From positions 1 to 12,395 of the forward strand of contig JAJUJY010000129.1 in NCBI GenBank assembly GCA_029265085.1: 12,395 bases of DNA, given 5' to 3'. The notes beneath the pieces are model-generated. The model made no database searches, was not told where the DNA came from, and was given only the letters and a program-made list of their open reading frames with translations. Numbering within the stretch: position 1 is the stretch's first letter; every line of letters starts with the position of its first letter. The DNA is from Chloroflexota bacterium (GTDB lineage: Bacteria > Chloroflexota > Anaerolineae > Anaerolineales > Anaerolineaceae). Below, in pieces: positions 8,173-12,395 of the stretch. Position numbers and translations under genes: made by a program.

Positions 8173-8849
8173 TCAGTTGGAATACCAGTAATCCGAATTC
8201 CAGCTGACTGAATGTTAAATTGCTTGTTCAAGCCAATCAATATCGATGTCATTCCCTCAACAACAACTGAATTTTCAATTGGACCTGCATTCCATCCGGT
8301 TAATCCAGCATCTTTAACCAATGAAATTACTTTCTCGCGGGCTTCTTTATTCCCTCCACAAACCAAAACATCACAGTTCACATCTTCATCATGGATAAGG
8401 TGTTCATATGAAATGTTTTGGAAAGCAGCAACCACTTGGACACCTTCGCCTAACATTTTTTGAGCCTCTTGGGTTGCACTTCCATCTGCCGGCATTTGAA
8501 CCTTGGTTACTTTTGGCGGCACCAAAGGTACTGTAACATCAATTACAATTTTTCCTTCTACAAAAGGTTTAATGAATGCGCACATATCTTTATGAGCAGA
8601 GAAAGGCACTGTAAGTACTACCAGTTCACTTTTTTCTGCCACATCTTCATTAACTGATCCCTGCACCTGGTCAGGAGAACCCAGTAATTCATTTACTTCG
8701 TTTGCGGCAGCCAATGCTTTTTCTACCTGGCGCGACCCGATCATAACGAAATGTCCGGCTTTTGCCCATCGATAGGCCAAGCCTTTCCCTTCTTTCCCTG
8801 TTCCGCCAATAATACCAATACGCATTGGTGATATAGAACCACCCACCAT
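8169..8849 (-). CDS. npdG: NpdG, F420H2:NADP+ oxidoreductase
   Basis: A 226-residue soluble enzyme that moves hydride between reduced F420 and NADP+. The Rossmann domain starts RIGIIGGTGKEGKGLAYRWA (residues 10-29), with the NADP phosphate-binding SR at 39-40 in the VMIGSR motif. LVVLTVPFSAHKD at 77-88 and KIVIDVTVPLVPP at 100-112 are typical of the family. The C-terminal NAGPIENSVVVEGMTSILI (187-205) and GIRITGIP (217-224) match the FNO/NpdG pattern. The strong ribosome binding site GGAGG six bases before ATG 8849 supports this start, which adds eight residues before the usual MRIGIIGGTG. The gene lies 35 bases after ssnA and overlaps cofE by 4 bases. It links the F420 pool to NADPH and is the clearest F420 user in the operon. 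Confidence 0.93.
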   Translation of the reverse strand: MVGGSISPMRIGIIGGTGKEGKGLAYRWAKAGHFVMIGSRQVEKALAAANEVNELLGSPDQVQGSVNEDVAEKSELVVLTVPFSAHKDMCAFIKPFVEGKIVIDVTVPLVPPKVTKVQMPADGSATQEAQKMLGEGVQVVAAFQNISYEHLIHDEDVNCDVLVCGGNKEAREKVISLVKDAGLTGWNAGPIENSVVVEGMTSILIGLNKQFNIQSAGIRITGIPTE

Positions 8850-8855
8850 AAAACA

Positions 8856-8860
8856 CCTCC
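8856..8860 (-). promoter_or_regulatory. Ribosome binding site that decides the npdG start
   Basis: GGAGG on the minus strand stands 6 bases before the ATG at 8849. The next Met (start at 8825), which would give the usual family N-terminus, has only a weak GGGTGG upstream. The longer protein is therefore favoured. Confidence 0.7.
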
Positions 8861-8884
8861 CAGACTATTAATTAATGTGATTTT

Positions 8885-10234
8885 TTATGCAAATTGATTT
8901 TGATATCGCTGCCAAACCGCTGGAACCAATTTTCTGGCCTCAAATGCAATTTTCTCTTCATCGAGAAAAACCAATTCGCGATTATTCATCAATATTTTTC
9001 CGCCAACAATAGTTGTTGTAATCATACTTTCATGAAATCCGAAGATTATTTGCCAGGGTAAATTCCCTTCGGTTAGCGGGGTATATGGATGATAATCAAC
9101 AAAGATTAAATCCGCCTGCGCGCCTTGGCTAATTACACCAATTGGACCTGCCTCAAAATGCTCAGAGACTAATGCGGCATTGTTGTAGATTGCCATCTTG
9201 ACAACATCCGTACCAGACATTTTTCGTGGATCCAAATTCCATAACTTATGAGCGAGGTAAGCAGCTTTCCATTCTTCCCACATCGCATTTGAGAAGCCAT
9301 CATTACCCAGGCAGACCCTCACCCCAGCGCGCATCATTGATTCTGGAATAGACATTCCAACCGCATTGTTCATATTGGAACGTGGCTGGTGAGTTACCCA
9401 GGTATTCGTTTCAGCCAATAAGTTAATTTCATGGGTATCGACATGAACCGCATGTACCACGATAGATTTAGGTCCTAAAATACCATGCCGGTACAAACGA
9501 TCCACAACTCTTTCACCATATTTATGCAGGCTATCATATTCATCGACTGGATGCTCGGCTACATGAATGTGAAAGCCCACGTCTTCCGGCACAGCAGCAC
9601 GGCAGGCGGCCAATGTCTTTTCAGAAAGGGTTAAGCCAGCATGCAAACCAAATGTTGCGGCCAATCTGCCGTTTAATTGCTTGCTTCGCTTAATTCCATT
9701 GATAAAGCGAACATTTTCTCGAATTCCTGCCTGGGCTTTTTCGTCTCCATCTCGGTCTGTAACTTCGTAACACAAAGAAACCCGTAAACCGCTTTCTTCA
9801 ACAGCCTGTGCAATAACATCTAAAGATCCATCTATCGCATTGGGTGAGGCATGGTGATCAATTAAACTGGTAGTACCATGTCGAACAGCATTTACCAAAC
9901 AAACCAATGCAGAGTATTTCACATCCTCTAACGAAAGAGCTTTATCAAGAGACCACCATAATTTACTCAAGATTTCAGGAAAATCTGCCGGAGCTGCCCC
10001 AGGGATTGCTAATCCGCGAGCGAAAGCTCCATAAAAATGCGTATGCGCACAAATATTTCCCGGTAAAACATATTGCCCTTTTGCGTCCAGGGTTTCTTCG
10101 CCAATATATCGTTCTGTCAACGCATTGGAAGGTCCGAGATCATCTATCTTTCCATCTTTGATATAAATCGCATAATTCTCCAGGATGCGATTGGGAGATT
10201 CCCAGGTGACCAATTTAGCATTCTTTATAAGCAT
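8885..10234 (-). CDS. ssnA: SsnA-type amidohydrolase (putative aminohydrolase of TRZ/ATZ family)
   Basis: A 449-residue metal-dependent hydrolase of the amidohydrolase superfamily, first gene of the leftward operon. Metal ligands expected in the family are present: HTH at residues 64-66, HIHVAE at 222-227, H261 in VVHAVH and D312 in LGNDG. It has SsnA-type signatures beyond the general family: LWWSLDKAL at 92-100, SLIDHHASP at 123-131, RSNMNNAVG at 285-293 and EEWKAAYLAHK at 320-330. Length agrees with E. coli SsnA (442). SsnA occurs with YgfM and XdhD, as here, and is presumed to deaminate or hydrolyse an N-heterocycle, but its substrate is not established. The start at 10234 follows GGAGG by 7 bases. 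S-adenosylhomocysteine/methylthioadenosine deaminase would be the generic alternative name, but the motif matches and neighbours favour SsnA. Confidence 0.92.
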   Translation of the reverse strand: MLIKNAKLVTWESPNRILENYAIYIKDGKIDDLGPSNALTERYIGEETLDAKGQYVLPGNICAHTHFYGAFARGLAIPGAAPADFPEILSKLWWSLDKALSLEDVKYSALVCLVNAVRHGTTSLIDHHASPNAIDGSLDVIAQAVEESGLRVSLCYEVTDRDGDEKAQAGIRENVRFINGIKRSKQLNGRLAATFGLHAGLTLSEKTLAACRAAVPEDVGFHIHVAEHPVDEYDSLHKYGERVVDRLYRHGILGPKSIVVHAVHVDTHEINLLAETNTWVTHQPRSNMNNAVGMSIPESMMRAGVRVCLGNDGFSNAMWEEWKAAYLAHKLWNLDPRKMSGTDVVKMAIYNNAALVSEHFEAGPIGVISQGAQADLIFVDYHPYTPLTEGNLPWQIIFGFHESMITTTIVGGKILMNNRELVFLDEEKIAFEARKLVPAVWQRYQNQFA

Positions 10235-10269
10235 ACCGTTGCCTCCGGATATTATTTAAGACAACAACA

Positions 10270-10289
10270 CCGAAAGGAATCCCTTTCGG
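10270..10289 (-). terminator. Hairpin in the ssnA leader, possible attenuator or weak intrinsic terminator
   Basis: A perfect 8 base-pair stem (CCGAAAGG/CCTTTCGG) closes a 4-base loop. In the minus-strand transcript it is followed by UGUUGUUGUCUU, a U-rich but interrupted tract, about 20 bases before the GGAGG site. This could be a conditional terminator of a regulatory RNA, or only a stabilising stem. Read on the plus strand there is no T-tract after it, so it would act, if at all, on the ssnA operon. Confidence 0.4.
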
Positions 10290-10369
10290 CGAACTAAAAT
10301 ACTCACTGCATAAGAGAGTAAACTATCAAGCAATTTTTGGTTAAAAGTGAAAGATGATAGGATAACATA

Positions 10370-10457
10370 GGATCGGTGGCTGAGGATTTGGCGGCACTTT
10401 TCGACGGGTTTCTTTCCCGACGCCAGCTCAAGGATTCCTTGGGCTGACCACCGAACC
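10370..10457 (-). ncRNA. Candidate cis-regulatory RNA (three-way junction) of unknown class
   Basis: The closing stem P1 pairs 10370-10379 with 10448-10457 (nine pairs, one mismatch). Inside, one arm pairs 10426-10433 with 10437-10444 (eight pairs including one G-U, 3-base loop). The other arm pairs 10389-10393 with 10421-10425 and continues over an asymmetric internal loop to 10405-10408 with 10416-10419 (7-base loop, AAAGAAA in the transcript). The junction strand AAUCCUCAG is unpaired. In the minus-strand transcript the structure begins about six bases after the inferred transcription start. It does not match the TPP, SAM, cobalamin, FMN, purine, glycine or tRNA-like patterns I know, and I could not match it to the Moco RNA consensus from memory. 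Orientation on the minus strand is inferred from the promoter; the same stems could form in a plus-strand RNA. Confidence 0.5.
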
Positions 10458-10469
10458 TTGTATAAAAAT

Positions 10470-10498
10470 ATTTTAGCACATTCTAAATAGTTTGTTAA
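10470..10498 (-). promoter_or_regulatory. Sigma-70-type promoter with extended -10 for the ssnA operon
   Basis: Read on the minus strand, the -35 box is TTAACA (10498-10493). After exactly 17 bases comes the -10 box TAAAAT (10475-10470), directly preceded by TGC (10478-10476), which makes an extended -10. The predicted start is near 10463. It is the best promoter-like match in the intergenic region and points toward ssnA. Confidence 0.7.
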
Positions 10499-10519
10499 TC
10501 AATTCTCGCTGAATTTTTA

Positions 10520-10536
10520 TAATTGTATGACAATTA
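10520..10536. promoter_or_regulatory. Inverted repeat, possible regulator operator between divergent genes
   Basis: TAATTGT-ATG-ACAATTA is a perfect 7-base inverted repeat with a 3-base centre. It lies between the divergent promoters: about 57-73 bases upstream of the inferred ssnA start, and just upstream of a possible plus-strand -10 (TATACT, 10540-10545). The size and symmetry fit a dimeric regulator site, but the surrounding AT-rich sequence makes a chance palindrome possible. No regulator gene is in the window. Confidence 0.35.
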
Positions 10537-10584
10537 AATTATACTTGTAGGTAAACGAATCTACCTCTCGAAATCAATTTGAAA

Positions 10585-10590
10585 TATAAT
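10585..10590 (+). promoter_or_regulatory. Possible -10 element for the M20 dipeptidase gene
   Basis: A perfect TATAAT would give a start near 10597. That leaves the ATG at 10622 with a short leader containing its ribosome binding site, and excludes the ATG at 10601. No convincing -35 box is seen 16-18 bases upstream. A second candidate, TATACT at 10540-10545 with a poor TTATAA -35 (10517-10522), would also serve and would give a leader with a small AGGTA/TACCT hairpin (10549-10566). Confidence 0.4.
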
Positions 10591-10604
10591 CAACTCATTC
10601 ATGG

Positions 10605-10612
10605 AAAAGGAG
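10605..10612 (+). promoter_or_regulatory. Ribosome binding site that decides the M20 dipeptidase start
   Basis: AAAAGGAG lies 9 bases before the ATG at 10622. The longer reading frame that begins at 10601 would have this site inside its coding region and has no ribosome binding site of its own, so the shorter start is preferred. Confidence 0.75.
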
Positions 10613-10621
10613 TGGATATCA

Positions 10622-11998
10622 ATGATTAATCGTGACCAGGCAATCAACTATGCTCATATAAACCATGAGCATTTCCTGGAAAGTTTAAAGTCCCTCGTTC
10701 GAATACCATCTGTATCAACCGACACAGAACATAAACAAGATATGGTGCTCACCGCAGAATGGCTTGCAGACGCATTAAATGGCATTAATTGCGCAAATGT
10801 TCAAATACTTCCCACAGGAGGTCATCCTGTAGTTTATGCTGAAAAATTAGACGCAGGTCCAGATAAGCCGACCGTCTTGATCTATGGTCATTACGATGTT
10901 CAACCACCTGCTCCATTAGATTTATGGAACACCGACCCATTTTCACCGGATCAGCGGGGGAAAAATCTTTTTGGCCGCGGTGCATCCGATATGAAAGGTC
11001 AGATTGTTGCCAGCATCAAGGCTGTTGAATCAGTCCTAAAAACGACTGGTTTACCCCTCAATGTGAAATTTATATTTGAAGGTGAAGAAGAAATTGGGTC
11101 GCCAAACCTTCCTGCATGGCTTAAAGAGCACACAGAATTACTTAAATGTGATGTCGCTTTAAATCCTGATGCCGGAATGATTAATAGCTCGCTCCCCACG
11201 ATCACTTATGGCCTCCGTGGATTGGCATATTATGAAATCCGTCTATATGGGCCTGACCATGATTTGCATTCTGGCTTGTTCGGTGGGGTCGTGCATAACC
11301 CCGCCCAGGTAATTTGTGATTTGATCGCTGGCATGCACGACAAAGAAGGCCGAGTAACACTTCCTGGCTATTATGATAAAGTTCGGCCTTTAGATGATGA
11401 TGAGAGAAAAGCGCTCGCTCGACTGCCCATTGGAGATGATTTTTACCTGAAACAAACAGGTGCTCCTGCCTTGTGGGGTGAAACAGGCTATACAGCAGCG
11501 GAAAGGACGGGAGGTCGTCCTACATTAGAGGTCAATGGGATTTACTCTGGTTTTACCGGAACCGGCTCAAAAACTGTCATACCAGCTTGGGCTATGGCAA
11601 AAATTTCGATGCGGCTTGTTCCAGATCAAGATCCTAATGAAGTCCAACAACAATTGTCTGATTACTTATCTCAAAATGCTCCAAATACCGTTCGGTGGGA
11701 ATTGATTCCACACGCTGGTGGTTTTGCATCGATTTCTGATCGTTATCATCCCGCTACAATTGCTATGCATAAATCGATGGAGAAAGTTTGGGGCGTTGAA
11801 CCAGTTTACAAACGAGAAGGGGGAAGTGTACCGATTGTTGGTGAGATGCAAAAAATCTTAGGCGTAGAATCAGTACTAACCGGTTTTAGCCTACCCGAAG
11901 ATAACGTACACTCGCCCAACGAAAAATTACACCTCCCGACCTGGTATCGAGGAATCGACTCGTTAATTCACTTCCTTTACGAATACGCTGAAAGTTAA
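10622..11998 (+). CDS. M20-family metallodipeptidase
   Basis: With the start at 10622 the protein has 458 residues. It is a two-zinc M20 peptidase of the cytosolic dipeptidase/carnosinase-like type. Expected metal and catalytic residues are H90 in IYGHYDVQP, bridging D123 in GRGASDMKG, the base/ligand pair E157-E158 in EGEEEIGS, D183 in NPDAGM and H430 in PEDNVHSPNEKL. The lid/dimerisation domain (about 195-310) has HDLHSGLFGG with H216, normally contributed across the dimer. No signal peptide is seen, so it is cytoplasmic. It probably hydrolyses dipeptides or related amide compounds; substrate is unknown. It is transcribed divergently from the ssnA operon and 8 bases ahead of the DUF1385 gene. 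M20 proteins (YgeY) also occur near ssnA in E. coli, but this one looks more like general dipeptidases, so a functional link is uncertain. Confidence 0.92.
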   Translation: MINRDQAINYAHINHEHFLESLKSLVRIPSVSTDTEHKQDMVLTAEWLADALNGINCANVQILPTGGHPVVYAEKLDAGPDKPTVLIYGHYDVQPPAPLDLWNTDPFSPDQRGKNLFGRGASDMKGQIVASIKAVESVLKTTGLPLNVKFIFEGEEEIGSPNLPAWLKEHTELLKCDVALNPDAGMINSSLPTITYGLRGLAYYEIRLYGPDHDLHSGLFGGVVHNPAQVICDLIAGMHDKEGRVTLPGYYDKVRPLDDDERKALARLPIGDDFYLKQTGAPALWGETGYTAAERTGGRPTLEVNGIYSGFTGTGSKTVIPAWAMAKISMRLVPDQDPNEVQQQLSDYLSQNAPNTVRWELIPHAGGFASISDRYHPATIAMHKSMEKVWGVEPVYKREGGSVPIVGEMQKILGVESVLTGFSLPEDNVHSPNEKLHLPTWYRGIDSLIHFLYEYAES

Positions 11999-12006
11999 AG
12001 TAACTT

Positions 12007-12395
12007 ATGAGCACAGAAGAATTAAAATTGCCCACATACGGCGGCCAGGCGTTAATCGAAGGGGTATTAATGCGCGGCTCAAACAGCGTGGCTGCAGCAA
12101 TGCGAGCACCCGATGGGCAAATCGTGATTGTTAATGAACCATTAAAAGGAATCTATAAAAGTGGCCTGACCAAAATTCCTCTGCTCCGTGGTCTTGTGAT
12201 CTTGTGGGACTCTCTTGGTTTAGGTACACGGTTTCTTACCATCTCAGCCAACACACAGACTGGCGAGGAAGAAAAAATCGAAGGTCCAACGCTGTACATC
12301 ACTCTTGGTGTATCTTTGCTAATTGGTGTTCTACTTTTCTTCGTGGGACCAGCAGCCATCGGCAAATGGTTACAAGGTCTATTAAATACCAGTCC
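12007..12395 (+). CDS. DUF1385 family membrane protein (C-terminus cut by window edge)
   Basis: The open frame from ATG 12007 runs off the right edge, giving 129 residues. The start has the DUF1385 hallmark YGGQALIEGVLMRG (residues 11-24), followed by a predicted soluble strand-rich stretch and then KIPLLRGLVILWDSLGLG (about 57-74), also typical. A hydrophobic segment, LYITLGVSLLIGVLLFFVG (about 99-117), looks like a transmembrane helix. The family (YqhQ in Bacillus) is a multi-pass membrane protein of poorly known function. It starts 8 bases after the dipeptidase stop with no clear Shine-Dalgarno sequence, so it is probably co-transcribed and perhaps translationally coupled. No function can be assigned from this fragment. 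Confidence 0.88.
   Translation, partial: MSTEELKLPTYGGQALIEGVLMRGSNSVAAAMRAPDGQIVIVNEPLKGIYKSGLTKIPLLRGLVILWDSLGLGTRFLTISANTQTGEEEKIEGPTLYITLGVSLLIGVLLFFVGPAAIGKWLQGLLNTS

Larger units (their letters stand above)
10235..10463 (-). promoter_or_regulatory. Long structured 5' leader of the ssnA-xdhC operon
   Basis: From the inferred start site near 10463 to the ssnA ATG there are about 229 bases without a credible gene. In transcript order they contain a three-way-junction structure (10370-10457), a weaker CTATCA/TGATAG pairing (10323-10328 with 10355-10360), a small hairpin at 10300-10320 (8 base-pair stem with one mismatch), a strong 8 base-pair hairpin at 10270-10289 and the GGAGG ribosome binding site of ssnA. 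A leader this long and this structured suggests RNA-level control of the operon. All pairings were read by eye from the sequence. Confidence 0.55.

Noticed and set aside
10374..10455. Hammerhead ribozyme, suggested by a three-way junction and a CTGAGGA strand on the plus side
   Set aside because: The core needs CUGANGA, then a stem, then GAAA, then a stem. The GAAA element is not in the correct junction position on either strand.
10370..10457. Plus-strand reading resembling a long-variable-arm tRNA (tRNA-Ser or tRNA-Sec), because it begins with GGATCGGTGGCTGAGG and ends with a complementary strand
   Set aside because: There is no T-arm with a TTCRA-type loop, no anticodon arm of normal size and no discriminator/CCA layout. 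The closing stem has ten positions with a mismatch and the interior does not fold as a cloverleaf.
1..12395. Mobile elements, CRISPR arrays or direct-repeat structures
   Set aside because: No transposase or integrase gene, no spaced direct repeats and no terminal inverted repeats were found on either strand.

Overview
The window looks like a piece of a moderately AT-rich bacterial chromosome. The best guess is an uncultivated or environmental Chloroflexota (Anaerolineae- or SAR202-like) lineage. This rests on the combination of single-domain coenzyme F420 genes, a luciferase-like F420-type oxidoreductase, molybdenum hydroxylase genes and an M20 dipeptidase followed by a DUF1385 membrane protein. 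The taxonomic guess is inference from gene content only. No transposon, tRNA, rRNA, CRISPR array or phage gene was found, and every gene reads without a frameshift.

Layout. A long, tightly packed, leftward (minus-strand) gene series runs from about 10234 down to position 1 and off the left edge. In transcription order it is: an SsnA-type amidohydrolase; NpdG (F420H2:NADP+ oxidoreductase); CofE, CofD and CofC (three F420 biosynthesis enzymes); a luciferase-like monooxygenase-family protein; a PaaI/hotdog thioesterase; a YgfM-like FAD subunit; an XdhD-type molybdenum hydroxylase with its [2Fe-2S] and Moco domains fused; and XdhC, the Moco insertion chaperone, which is cut by the window edge. 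Gaps range from a 4-base overlap to 44 bases, so one transcript is likely. To the right, a 387-base divergent intergenic region separates this series from a rightward pair: an M20 dipeptidase and a DUF1385 membrane protein cut by the right edge.

How the genes fit together. The outer genes (ssnA, ygfM-like, xdhD-like, xdhC) correspond to the SsnA/YgfM/XdhD set known in Escherichia coli and other bacteria, which is thought to act on purine-like N-heterocycles: SsnA would deaminate hydrolytically and the molybdenum hydroxylase would hydroxylate. Inserted in the middle are F420 biosynthesis genes plus two likely F420 users (NpdG and the luciferase-like protein). This suggests, but does not prove, that heterocycle oxidation is coupled to F420/NADP redox chemistry here. 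The FO synthase genes (cofG/cofH or fbiC) are not in the window.

Regulation. The intergenic region holds a very good minus-strand promoter (TTAACA, 17-base spacer, extended -10 TGCTAAAAT). A predicted three-way-junction RNA begins about six bases after the inferred start site. A strong GC hairpin with a weak U-tract follows, then the ssnA ribosome binding site. That arrangement is what a cis-regulatory RNA or riboswitch would look like. It does not match any riboswitch consensus I can recall and is the most promising undescribed element in the window.
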